From Omphiscola glabra (lineage: Eukaryota; Mollusca; Gastropoda; Lymnaeidae), in NCBI GenBank assembly GCA_964017045.1, contig OZ024796.1, forward strand, positions 19,305,510 to 19,369,509: 64,000 nt of DNA, in the 5' to 3' direction. The position numbers and the translations under genes are program-made. Of the stretch, positions 1-11,300 are shown piece by piece. Numbering within the stretch: position 1 is the stretch's first letter; each line of letters starts with the position of its first letter. The notes beneath the pieces are model-generated. The model worked only from the letters and a program-made list of their open reading frames with translations. It was not told the origin of the DNA and did not search any database.

Positions 1-120
1 TCTCTACAGCCGCCATACGTGCATACATTTTCAGCTTGATTATAGTTAGGAAGTTCCGAGAAATGAAACGGACTCAAAACTCTATTCTTAGACATCAAAA
101 TCCCAGCCAACAATTTAAGA

Positions 121-311
121 AACAGTCCACAGAACACAGAACACAGTCCACAGAACACAGTCCACAGAACACAGTCCACAGAACACAGTCCACAGAACAC
201 AGTCCACAGAACACAGAACACAGTCCACAGAACACAGTCCACAGAACACAGTCCACAGAACACAGTCCGCAGAATACAATCCACAGAACACAGTCCACAG
301 AACACACACCT
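121..311. repeat. Minisatellite, 14-bp unit
   Basis: About 13 copies of cagtccacagaaca, some shortened to cagaacacagaa. The unit lacks stop codons in several frames, so overlapping pseudo-ORFs arise on both strands; none is a credible gene. The flanking 312..611 is unique AT-rich DNA in which I see nothing. Confidence 0.95.
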
Positions 312-611
312 AGTTGCTATCACATAGAAAGTTGAGCATGATAAAGGTTTTTAGACAAGAATGGACTTTAATTCCTCAGTAGACGTTCAGATAATACGAC
401 TTTAGGATGGGATCCGATTTCATTATCTGTATCATATGCTTTAAAATTCGCTATGGCAGCATTTCCTTCAAGCTGATCAAGTGTTGTTGTCGTTTAGGAA
501 TGACTCTACGCCAGAATTTAACGCCGTCGATGTCAAAGGTGATAAGCTGTGGAGTTCGGCAGATTGATAGGTAAACCCCGTGTTGCTTCATCTGACATTG
601 AGTTGAAAATC

Positions 612-800
612 GTGAACATTTATTGCACATTAATTGAACATTTATTGAACATCATTATTGAACATTTACTGAACATTTATTGAACAAGTATTGAACATTA
701 TTTGAACAATAATGGAACATATATTGCACATTAATAGCTCATTTATTGAACATTTATTAACATTTCTTAAAAATATATTGAACATTTATTGAAAATTTAT
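612..800. repeat. Degenerate AT-rich tandem repeat
   Basis: Ten or more imperfect copies of tattgaacatt with varied spacing, consistent with an old array. The following 801..1035 has two gtgccgtg words about 35 bp apart, possibly fossil transposon sequence, but nothing firm. Confidence 0.8.
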
Positions 801-1035
801 GTTTAGTAAAATGAGCTAGAAAGCGCATATTATTGTTTTATGTTTTTAGTTCTGCTGTGCCGTGAAATTTTTGTGTGGGTCGGATGTGCCGTGGGAGAAC
901 AAATGTTGCAGAGAACTGCTATAGTGTTTGGTTCAGATATTCCAATTGTTGTGACCAATATTACATGATTTGGCAGCTAGCTAGAAAGTTATAATAGTAA
1001 CTATGCTACCCAATAAATTTGTCATGAAATTACTT

Positions 1036-1252
1036 ATGCCCCATAAAATGCCCCATAAAATGACCATTTAAACTGATGGCCAATAAAATGCTCATGAAAT
1101 AACTGATGGCCAATAAAATGCTCATGAAATAACTGATGGCTAATAAAATGCTCATGAAATAACTGATGGCCAAAAAATGCTCATGAAATAACTGATGGTC
1201 AATAAAATGCTGATGAAATAACTGATGGCCAAAAATGCTCATGAAATAACTG
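1036..1252. repeat. Minisatellite, 30-bp unit
   Basis: Six to seven copies with core aactgatggccaataaaatg. Later copies lose a base (ccaaaaaatg), which breaks the period. The 96-codon minus-strand ORF over it is repeat-derived. Confidence 0.92.
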
Positions 1253-1531
1253 CTACCAAATATCCCACACTCACTCTCTCCGCCCATCTGCTTAACATAA
1301 ACCGATTGACATGTATCCAAACTGGGGCTGGAACCAGTGTGGAGTGGGGAGGATCAGGCGGATGTCCTGTGTAGCCTCTGGTGTAAAACCAAAATAGTGA
1401 GTTGTATATTTGTGCACCTGTGTGTCCTGTGCACCTGTGTGTCGTGTGCACGTGTGTCACTGCCACTGGCGGGAAAACACTGGTGTTTTCAGTGTGCTGC
1501 AGTGCAATATTTTACTTTTGAAACTTCTCTC

Positions 1532-1596
1532 ACTGACTGGGGGGTCTCTCGATGACTGGGAAGTCTCTCGATGACTTGGGGGTCTCTCGATGAATG
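1532..1596. repeat. Short tandem repeat, about 19-20 bp
   Basis: Three to four copies of gggggtctctcgatgac. No gene overlaps it. Confidence 0.8.
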
Positions 1597-1599
1597 GAT

Positions 1600-2376
1600 G
1601 AGGTGGCAAGCGTAGACTGAAAATTGAGCAAAAATGGTGGGGAGGGTGTCTGGGGAGGAGTACGGCCCCTCAGAAAATTTTGTATACAATTAAAATGCCC
1701 CTACCCCCACATTTACATAATTTTTTTAAAAAGAGCCTAACTGCGGTAGCGTACTGCCCCACCCCACACACTTTCTACGTTAGTGATATAGGCCTACGTA
1801 TAATTATTTCGAATAATATACGATTTTGGCGCTCCTCGAGGCTATCGCCTTGGGTGGAAACTCATTAGACCACCCTCACCCTTCTCCGGCGCTGGCTATG
1901 GCTCCTTACGTAGGCTGCGTTGCTGTGCCCAACGGCACCGTGTCTTACGGTAAACAATAAAAAGACTCTTATAAAAGATGCACTGAAAAGCCCTCATGTA
2001 CCGTGACTGACACATATAGGAGTCTTAGCTTTGTCGCTGACCCATTTAGCTTATATTTCTGTACATTGTAATTTTTGTTCTATATATCCCAGCTGTCATC
2101 ATAAGACGACAGTCTCTCAGATCCCAACCGTTGATAATTTCCGTCTAAGGATAAGTTTACGACTAGTTTGGTGTCCAGGATCGTCACATGCGCCTTGCAG
2201 CTTCTGCGGCTGTAATTTAAGTGACCAAAGGTTGTGATATGGAAACAAAATGTGAATGCAGAGGACATAAACCTACAAGTGGCAGGGGGGGCTAAAAAGT
2301 GACAGGAGGACTCCAAAAGTGGAAGGGGGCCTAAACAATGGCAGGTGGCCGCCAAAAGTCACTTGATTGTTTCTCC
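1600..2376. other. Unique non-coding stretch
   Basis: Mixed-composition DNA with no ORF longer than 91 codons and no recognisable domain. At 2270..2350 the phrase gtggcagg/aaaagt recurs four times at about 20-bp spacing, a small degenerate repeat. Confidence 0.5.
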
Positions 2377-2443
2377 CTATAAAGACGATTACATCGTATA
2401 ATTAAGACGATTACATCGTATAATAAAGACGATTACATCGTAT
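2377..2443. repeat. 22-bp repeat with a palindromic core
   Basis: Three copies. Each contains acgattacatcgt, which folds on itself (acgat / atcgt). Confidence 0.9.
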
Positions 2444-2465
2444 AATTTAAGAAAGTTTGTGTTAC

Positions 2466-2812
2466 ACTTATTTAAGATTATACACCTACTTTTAAACTGT
2501 ACTCACGTTTTACTGCAACTTATTTAAGATACGCCTACTTTTCAACTGTACTCCCGTTTTACTGCAAACTTATTTAAGATACGCCTACTTTTCAACTGTA
2601 CTCACGTTTAACTGCAACTTATTTGAGATACGCCTACTTTTCAACTGTACTCACGTTTTACTGCAACTTATTTGAGATACGAATACTTTTCAACTGTACT
2701 CACGTTTTACTGCAACTTATTTGAGATACGCCTACTTTTCAACTGTACTCACGTTTTACTGCAACTTATTTGAGATACGCCTACTTTTCAACTGTACTCA
2801 CGTTTTACTGGA
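2466..2812. repeat. Minisatellite, about 48-50-bp unit
   Basis: Seven copies with core cctacttttcaactgtact. The first copies (acctacttttaaactgtact) are the most diverged, so growth was probably towards the right-hand end. Confidence 0.95.
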
Positions 2813-4190
2813 CGCGATTCCTGAATGAAGAGTTTATTGTCCATTAGTATTTGTTCCCTTATGACAGCACATGCGAACTTTCCACTAGCAAATGTCTCGT
2901 TTTGAATTTTAGTTTTACGTTTCAGTTTGTTTTTATTACAAGTTAGAAAATTTCGATGGACTCCTTAGTTCGCTCTTACAGCTTTAATTTCATTCATATA
3001 AAACCATTTTCCCCTCTCATCTCTCCTGTCAATTTCATTCATATAACCCCTTTTTCCCCTCTCATCTCTCCTGTCATCCCATGATGAAAATTCTTAAAAG
3101 CCGCATGGGAAAAATAAAGGACGTGAGTAGTTTCCTTTACGTCTTTCTCTTCCCCAATTCTATAAATTGATATGTGTAGATATTTAAATTTCAGCATCAC
3201 ATCAATTTATTAAAAAAAATAAGGATACTTTGTCGCCAGGCCCCTAAAAGGCACGAGGTCCCTAGGAACATTGTTTGCCTTTAGGTTAATTTGGAACTGT
3301 ATAATGTACACTGCATGTACAGGGTTAAAGACTCCTGGCGCGTCGGATCTGGCCAGCGAGCAGTAATTTGAGGACCTCTGGTATAGTGCCATCATAACAG
3401 TAAGCCTACTGCATGACTTATTTAAACCTTAACTATAAGCTAAATGCAGTGATGTATGTAGAGGGCGCGGGGAGGCGGTCCACCTCGGGGAGTATGGGGG
3501 CACTCGTTTCTTTTAAATGCAGGGACGTCATTTTTTTTCGAGGTTGAAGGCGGAAAATTATTCCCCTCGCGTGGGGGGGGGGGGGGGTTTGGGGGTGGGT
3601 GGACTAGACCAAGTTACGACAATAGCTTAATGTATTTTTGCCAGTAGCAAATTAAAAAAGTTGAATTGATCCAAATCTCAAGTTCTCTAGCGCTTAATCG
3701 GTTCAACCGTACAGTTCCCTCGATTGATTTGATCAGCCGTCCAGTTCTCTGGATTAAAACTGCAAATGTGAACACAACTATTTAATTTAGATAATATCAT
3801 TTATCACTTAATCTCACATATTGTGTTTTGAATATTTTCATTCGTCTTTCCATACTAAGTTAAAGAAATAACGATTTACTCACACTGATTCAATGTTCAC
3901 TTTATTAAAACCTTTCATAATTACATTTCATGCATGTCATTTCAGGTAATATTTGAACATAATTTAATTTATTGACATTAAGTGCATTAAAATGGGGGGA
4001 AAAACGAAAATAATTTAATATTGGTGACGTTTGGAGTCTTAAAAGAGAAAATTAACTCCGGTCAATTATTCAACTTCTAAGAATTATCTACCATGGCATA
4101 ATCTGTACAAATATTCAGGTTTGGACAAGCATGCGAGACGCTGTTAGGCAACCTTGTAACAGTACATGGTATATTATTCAAATGGTGAAA
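2813..4190. other. Mostly unique AT-rich DNA with two tandem copies and a poly(G) tract
   Basis: 2985..3080 holds two copies of a unit about 50 bp long with core ttcccctctcatctctcctg. 3573..3587 is an uninterrupted G run followed by GGGGGTGGGTGG, a G-quadruplex-prone motif. The rest is AT-rich with no supported gene. Confidence 0.6.
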
Positions 4191-4193
4191 ATT

Positions 4194-4384
4194 AGCAAAG
4201 TATACATAGTTGTCAGCAAAGTATACATTGTTGTCAGCAAAGTATACATTGTTGTCAGCAAAGTATACATTGTTGTCAGCAAAGTATACATTGTTGTCAG
4301 CAAAGTATACATTGTTGTCAGCAAAGTATACATTGTTGTCAGCAAAGTATACATTGTTGTCAGCAAAGTATACATTGTTGTCAG
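4194..4384. repeat. Minisatellite, 21-bp unit
   Basis: Nine nearly identical copies with core gtatacattgttgtcagc. The unit is a multiple of three and free of stops, so it translates as a seven-residue repeat on either strand; this is a by-product, not a protein. Confidence 0.97.
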
Positions 4385-4567
4385 CTTACATAACTTCTCT
4401 GACCCATGGCGTCACCATTTGATAAACATCCGGTCGCCATATTTGATATTTATTGTAATAAACTTACATTCAATCAGGTTTTTAGAAAAATCTATAACAA
4501 GAGCAGCAAAAATAATCGAACGTGACAGCATGTTAAACAATGGGGTACTGTTTGCTGATGACTGCGT

Positions 4568-4930
4568 CTAAAACAACGGCATACTGTGTGACTGATGAAT
4601 GCATGTAAAACAAGGGAGTGCTGTGTGACAGATGAATGCATGTAAAACAAGGGAGTGCTGTGTGACTGATGAATGCATGTAAAACAAGGGAGTGCTGTGT
4701 GACAGATGAAGGCATGTAAAACAAGGGAGTGCTGTGTGACAGATGAAGGCATGTAAAACAAGGGGGTGCTGTGTGACAGATGAATGCATGTAAAACAAGA
4801 GGGTGCTGTGTGACAGATGAATGCATGTAAAACAAGAGGGTGCTGTGTGACAGATGAATGCATGTAAAACAAGAGGGTGCTGTGTGACAGATGAATGCAT
4901 GTAAAACAAGAGGGTGCTGTGTGACAGATG
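4568..4930. repeat. Minisatellite, 37-bp unit
   Basis: About ten copies with core gtgctgtgtgacagatgaat. Decaying copies continue to about 5060. Because 37 is not a multiple of three, all three minus-strand frames stay open, giving three overlapping spurious ORFs of 100-126 codons. Confidence 0.96.
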
Positions 4931-5144
4931 AGGACTGAAAAACATTGGGGTGCCGCGTGAATGAGGATTTAAAAAAATGGGGTGCTGTTTAAATAAATAA
5001 ATCTTTTTAAAATAATGGGGTTCGGTGTGAATGAGGATTGTAAATAATGGGGTACTGTATGAATGAACACTGATTTTCCGGAACAGAAATGGAGTACAGC
5101 CTACATCAACTAACTTAACTTAAAGATTAGACAACACTGACACG

Positions 5145-5299
5145 GCTTAAGGTTGACAGGGAAGTGGTCATTGACAGGGAAATGGTTATAGAGGGGAGTG
5201 GTCATAAAAGGGGGAATTGGTCACGGACAGGGAAGTGGTCGTCTGAAATCACCGTAAAAAAGGACGTTGTAGAAAGGGAAATGGTCATGGGCAGGGGAG
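5145..5299. repeat. Degenerate lead-in to the 18-bp array
   Basis: Imperfect copies of acagggaagtggtcat, clearly related to the regular 18-bp array that follows. Confidence 0.75.
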
Positions 5300-6063
5300 T
5301 TGACGTTTGAAATCATCGTAGACAGGTAAGTTGTCGTAGACAGTGAAGTTGACGTTTGAAATCATCGTAGACAGGTAAGTTGTCGTAGACAGGGAAGTTG
5401 ACGTTTGAAATCATCGTAGACAGGTAAGTTGTCGTAGACAGGCAAGTTGACGTTTGAAATCATCGTAGACAGGTAAGTGGTCGTAGACAGGTAAGTTGTC
5501 GTAGACAGGCAAGTTGTCGTAGACAGGTAAGTAGTCGTAGACAGGCAAGTTATCGTAGACAGGCAAGTTGTCGTAGACAGGTAAGTTGACGTTTGAAATT
5601 ATCGCAGACAGGTAAGTTGTCGTAGACAGGTAAGTTGTCGTAGACAGGCAAGTTGTCGTAGACAGGTAAGTTGTCGTAGACAGGCAAGTTGTCGTAGACA
5701 GGTAAGTTGACGTTTGAAATTATCGCAGACAGGTAAGTTGTCGTAGACAGGTAAGTTGTCGTAGACAGGTAAGTTGTCGTAGACAGGCAAGTTGTCGTAG
5801 ACAGGTAAGTTGTCGTAGACAGGTAAGTTGTCGTAGACAGGCAAGTTGTCGTAGACAGGTAAGTTGTCGTAGACAGGTAAGTTGTCGTAGACAGGCAAGT
5901 TGTCGTAGACAGGCAAGTTGTCGTAGACAGGCAAGTTGTCGTAGACAGGCAAGTTGTCGTAGACAGGCAAGTTGTCGTAGACAGGTAAGTTGTCGTAGAC
6001 AGGCAAGTTGTCGTAGACAGGCAAGTTGTCGTAGACAGGCAAGTTGTCGTAGACAGGCATGTT
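5300..6063 (+). repeat. 18-bp minisatellite with a splice-donor consensus in each unit
   Basis: About 40 copies of gtcgtagacaggtaagtt or gtcgtagacaggcaagtt. Read on the plus strand, every unit holds CAG|GTAAGT or the variant CAG|GCAAGT; these are the canonical GT and minor GC forms of the U2-type 5' splice site. In the first part a longer unit containing gacgtttgaaatcatcg alternates with the 18-mers, a higher-order arrangement that returns near 5588 and 5708. The minus-strand reading PVYDNL is repeat-derived. Confidence 0.96.
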
Positions 6064-6254
6064 GGCGTCTGAAATCATGTGAAACAAGATAGAACATCGA
6101 GCGCATGAAAGAACTTGTCTGCACTCAAGAAAATAGTTAATAAGACACAACCATGTCTTAATAAGACAGTTCAGTCAAAGTTCAATTAAGAGACACATGT
6201 AAGAGTTTTAGGCTAACGCCTTCATCACAACAACAAGCACACAAAAAATTGCAT

Positions 6255-6608
6255 AATTTAAAATAGATTTTACAATATTTTTATAGGGTTTCATTTCCCG
6301 TTTCTGGTTGACTCCCATATGAGCTGCTGGTCGCCACCTGGAACGGTGATCATCGATGATCTTCCATGCGCTGATTTCTATTCTGGCTTTCATACTGTTC
6401 CTTTTGCAAACGTCCACAAACGGCAGCCGCGGCCGTCGAAGAAGTCTTTCCTAATTTCTCTATTCTTCATGCAGCAGGTTCTTTGAAATACGGTCTTCTT
6501 CCATTCTGCGTACATGGCCTAACCATTAAAGGCGCCGCTTACTAACACTGGATACCATGCTACACATTTTTGCACGTTCCAAAACCTCTGCACCTTGTCC
6601 AGGCATGG
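6255..6608 (-). pseudogene. Decayed LINE reverse-transcriptase 3' end (family 1)
   Basis: The minus strand encodes pieces of the C-terminal tail found in many animal non-LTR retrotransposon polymerases: EVLERAK, then WLGHVRRMEEDRI, then VDVCKRNSMKA and RSRWRPAAHMGV. In-frame stops occur after SVSKRRL and after LLHEE, so it is dead. It matches the plus-strand fragment at 60752 in order and spacing. The clade is not determined. Confidence 0.85.
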
Positions 6609-6627
6609 ATTTCGCAAAATGCTCGGC

Positions 6628-6664
6628 AGACACACACCTACACACACCCCCCACACACACACAA
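6628..6664. repeat. Imperfect (CA)n microsatellite
   Basis: An acacac tract interrupted by ct and a C run. It lies just beyond the truncated 5' end of the LINE fragment on the minus strand. Confidence 0.85.
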
Positions 6665-6864
6665 ATAACCCCCCACATTCAATCATCTCTAATTTACATC
6701 TTGCCTATTAAATATGGAAAAGTAAAGAAATGAAAAAGGGTGAGCACAAAACGAAGATCTAAAGGTCAAGATGCAAGTGAGCCAAAGCACACTGCAAAAC
6801 AAATAAGAAAAGAGATTACATGTATGTACATTTTGGATTTGACACTTAGTTTACCTTCATATAT

Positions 6865-7012
6865 TTGAAGTTTAGCTTCCGATTTAGGAAGTTTAGGGTC
6901 TGATTTGGGAACTTACGCTTCCGATTTAGAAACTGTACGGTCTGAGTTGGAAAGCTTATCGTCAGATTAAGGAAGTTTAGGGTCTGATTTGGAAATTTTA
7001 GTTTCCGACTGA
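6865..7012. repeat. Degenerate tandem repeat, about 20 bp
   Basis: Six to seven imperfect copies of ggaagtttagggtctgattt alternating with cttccgatttagaa. The minus-strand 80-codon ORF is derived from it. Confidence 0.8.
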
Positions 7013-7684
7013 TGAAGTGTAGCATCAAAATTATAATAGATCCATCCTGAGAAGGCACGTAGAGAATGAGAGAGTAACCTAATGACATGGCACACTAATC
7101 CAAACTTGACCATACGTACTATTTCAACATGTGATGAAACAGGTAGAGAAATAATGATATGTATAAGTAACATAAGATTTACTTGTCTCCGCAGCAAAAG
7201 TATGGAACAAAACATTGCTTGTCTGTACAATAAAAGTATGTGACATAAGATCTGGCTCTTGTCAGGAAAGTAGAGGTTTGTGACACAAGATTGGCTTTGC
7301 CTGCACAGACAACACTGCTGACATTTAAACGAATGAGTATGAATACTTTGGCAAGAGAGTTTGGGACACAATCCTTGCTCAGTTTGAAGATGAAATTTGT
7401 GACTAATAGTTTTATCACCAACATTTCAATACCCTTGAATAGAATATCTCGTTGTTTTTTGTTTTTTTAAAATCTTCTAATCCAAAACTATTTCTGACTT
7501 TTAAAAGAAATTTTGAGAAATGACACAGGCCAAAAAAATCAATGACGTCACAAGCCCCAGAAACAATGAGGTTACATTTATATCAATTAAAACAAACAAG
7601 GAAATTGATCAATTTTTTGATTTTTCCTTAAGGAATAATACAAGTATATACAATCATACATAATCATACACAACTATGCATATC
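7013..7684. other. Unique AT-rich stretch downstream of the bHLH gene
   Basis: At 7180..7290 the phrase tctgNNcaNaanaaagta recurs loosely. Otherwise there is no repeat, splice pair or domain. It lies beyond the predicted 3' end of the minus-strand bHLH gene. Confidence 0.5.
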
Positions 7685-7690
7685 TTTATT
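7685..7690 (-). promoter_or_regulatory. Possible polyadenylation signal of the bHLH gene
   Basis: The minus strand reads AATAAA here, the first exact hexamer I find downstream of the stop codon at 8217. It would give a 3' UTR of a little over 500 nt. The hexamer is common in AT-rich DNA, so this is only a candidate. Confidence 0.3.
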
Positions 7691-8216
7691 TCTTTGATTT
7701 GTTGTGAATGAAACTATTTAAAACTTTTATGTTGATACAATTTTTGAAGTTGTATTTAAATATAATTACATGTTTCGAATTGTCGTACCAAGTTGAAATA
7801 TTGACACATGTTATTGAATGATTGTCGCATGGGATTGTTGATTGCCTAGTGCTTCTCTGAATTGTTATGTTATTGAATGATTCCCATATGGGATTGTTCA
7901 TAGTCATGTTGCTATTGTTGATTGTTATAAGCTACTGATGGATTAGTTACTGGGTCTTGCATGATGACTACAGATGAGTAAATGATTTTATAATGATTGT
8001 CACAGCATAAGGAATCAATGTCGCGTGCTATGAAAGAAATGTCACTTAATAAAAACCTTTTTGTGTCCATCGCCGAAAGGTCACATGATAGTGACGTCAT
8101 CATGTGTGTCCTCGTAAGTCCTGCCCCCCCCCCTTTTTTTTTTTTGCATCACAGATATCTTCTTGTGTATTGTGCTTTGCTCATCACAGTGCATCGTAGA
8201 CTATTCAATGGCTTTG

Positions 8217-8390
8217 TCAATGGGAAACAACTGCGTGGCTAGACATCATCGTCCTTTCCGGCTGTGGGGAGTTGCTGCCCATGCTACTGTTGCTACTGTC
8301 GCCATGACTACAGTCTCTCGCACTGGAACCCAAGGGTGGACTGTGATGACTCCCGCCAAACGTACGTCCGTTAAATGTAAAAGGCCAGGT
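8217..8390 (-). CDS. TCF21: Terminal exon (C) of the TCF21-like gene
   Basis: Reads acceptor CAATCTACAG, then ACC TGG CCT TTT (TWPF), then [15 protein letters not shown], a Ser/Asn-rich stretch ([11 protein letters not shown]), [15 protein letters not shown] and TGA: 57 codons plus stop. TWPF directly follows the conserved NL in vertebrate TCF21, which ties this exon to exon B across a 9.5-kb intron. The Ser-rich tail is not recognisably conserved. The window's six-frame ORFs miss this exon because it starts at a splice site. Confidence 0.9.
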   Translation of the reverse strand, partial: TWPFTFNGRTFGGSHHSPPLGSSARDCSHGDSSNSSMGSNSPQPERTMMSSHAVVSH

Positions 8391-11300
8391 CTGTAGATTG
8401 ACAGGATCAAAAATGTGTTCAAGTAAAGAACGAGGTTTACAAGCGAGGGAGATTAAGTAAGATTATTTCAAGTTAGCTCAACATAGATTGCACATTGCAT
8501 GATCTAATATCAGTCTAACATAGATTCACATTGCATGATCTAATATTAGCCTAACATAGATTACACATTGCATGATCTAATATCAGTCTAACATAGATTG
8601 CACATTGCATGATCTAATATCAGCCTAACATAGATTCACATTGCATGATCTAATATCAGCCTAACATAGATTCACATTGCATGATCTAATATCAGCCTAA
8701 CATAGATTACACATTGCATGATCTAATATCAGCCTAACATAGATTCACATTGCATGATCTAATATCAGCCTAACATAGATTCACATTGCATGATCTAATA
8801 TCAGCCTAACATAGATTCACATTGCATGATCTAATATCAGCCTAACATTGATTTCAAATAGCAATGACTAAAATTAGTCTAAAATTGATTTCAAATTGCA
8901 TTGACTAAAATTAGCCTAACATTGATTTCAAATTGCATTTCTAAAATTAGCCTAACATTGATTGCACATGTGCCTGTGCATAATCTAAAATGAACTGTTC
9001 CGTAGTTTGTTACGGTCGCCGTTGACTTAATATTGCTGTTAAATTTCAAATCTAATGATGATTTCATTTTGAAAAGATGTTTCTACAAAATCAAAATAAT
9101 TTAGCTAAACCTAAACCCAAGACCTCAGAGAAAGCGAAAGTTCAAACTGATCTTTGTAAGTTAGACTAAAGGTAGCCTCCTAACTTGTCTGACTTATCTA
9201 AAAAGTGTGCGTATTGGGGGGGGGGGGGGAGTGGGGGGAAGTGGCGGTATTTTCGCTGGTTGGCCGAACACGCACAGATTAGAGCTGAATCAAATTAATT
9301 GGCGTCTTAATGTCACGATAAGAAGAAAGGTGTTGGATGCTAGTGTCCGGGGGCCGAGGGAATAGGTGGGGCACTGATATACATGAGGTTCTGATATACA
9401 GGAGGTTCTGATATACAGGAGGTTCTGATATAGAGGAGGTTCTGATATACATGAGGTTCTGATATAGAGGAGGTTCTGATATACAGGAGCGAACAGAGAT
9501 TTTATATCGGTGATATTTTTCCGTGTTCACGCTGTGATATTTTGTCTGGTACACACATCTATTATTACTCTGATACATAGTGATATTTTGTCTGGTACAC
9601 ACATCTATTATTTCTCTGGTACACAGTGATATTTTGTCTGGTACACACATCTATTATTACTCTGATACATAGTGATATTTTGTCTGGTACTCACATCTAT
9701 TATTTCTCTGGTACATAGTGATATTTTGCTCAGTACACTCAGTTAATTGTTGTCCAATATACACAGTGATATTTTGTCCGTTGCAGACAGTGCACATATC
9801 ATTTTCGGAAAAAAACAATAATATAGATGGAGTAAATGTAATTCCTTTACAATAAAATCGATCCAAAGTACGTTCCCAAAACTTAGAACTGATCAGAAAA
9901 TATATATAGTGGTCCCCACACCATGTGGTGGTTCACTTTTCGCGATCTCACTTTATCGACAGATTGATTTACTACTATACAGGCCACATATAATTGTGTA
10001 TGGCGGATCGATAGAGAATGTTATAAGTTGTTAAAATTACGTAAATATGATAATGTAGAAAGTGTTTAAGAGCATAGAAAGTGATTATAGGAGTGTGGAA
10101 AAGGTTTATACCAGTATGGGAAAGGTTTATATCCATGTGGGAGATGTTTATTAAGGTGCTGGAAGGGTTTATAAAGCCTTAAAGACTTTATAAATAATTT
10201 AAAATAAATATGAGGTCTCTATGTCGAGGATTTTCGCCTATCACCGGAAAAAAGGAGGGGGGGGGGTGGCGATGTCTGTAGCCTAATCTCCGCGATAGAC
10301 GAGGGATCGTTGTACATTAAATGTTGGCACTTTTTTCTGGTATCCGTTAGTCACAACGTGACGAGGGTGTGGACTTCGCAGGACGATATCCACAAGGCCT
10401 TGAATTATTCTTCTAAGATTATGAGCTGGTTCCCAACAGCAAATCGTCTCTCTCCACGCCGTTGGATAACCCAAAGGGAACATCATGTGGATGATACAGC
10501 TTGGCACCAGTGGCGTCGCAGGAGTTGCCGGAATGTTTCATTGTATCAATGTTATCCACCAACGGGACTCCATCTCCGGATTTGAATTCGGAATTGTCCT
10601 TCTCTTAGATGAGTTGCCTTCCAAGGTTAACGAATCCCATCCACCCGGGGTGCTGGTGATGTGTTTGCCTGGCTGGGCTTTGGTGGGGATTGAGCTCCAG
10701 GCAATCAACTTGAGATTTGATCAGTTTAGACCCATCGGCCCCCCAGACGCAAATTACAAAATATCTAAAGTGGCAAGATTATTTGAGTTAGATGGACTTG
10801 ATTTTAAATTGGAATACAATATAAATCTCCTTAAATTATATCATAAGTAGAACGGCTACTAACATTATAGTTAAAAAAAAGTAGTTTATTTGTTTTAAGT
10901 ATTTCCATAATGTATCACGTGACACTTCTGAATATATTTCTACAATGTATCACGTGAAACTTCTAAATATATTTCTACAATATATCACGTGACACTTCTA
11001 AACATATTTCCATAATGTATCACGTGACACTTCTGAATAATTTATTTTCTTGACTCTTTCCGTATACTGATTTTTCCTTTGTGAGTAGATCTAAGATTAT
11101 TATCGTCAAATATTTGATATTTAATAAAGAGATATTTGTTTCCAACCGTCAAATATTTGATCTCTATAATGCAGATTTCATTTAATTTGATCTCAACTTG
11201 ATAGTATTTCATCAAATATTTGATCTCTACTTGATAGTATTTCAAGCAATCTAACTTGGTTTCTCTTGCCCCACTTCTCAAAAATGTTGCCCACTTTATG

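Noticed and set aside
10485..10850. 121-codon ORF with some hydrophobic segments
   Set aside because: It overlaps dispersed repeat B, and the frame is not kept in the second copy at 53087.
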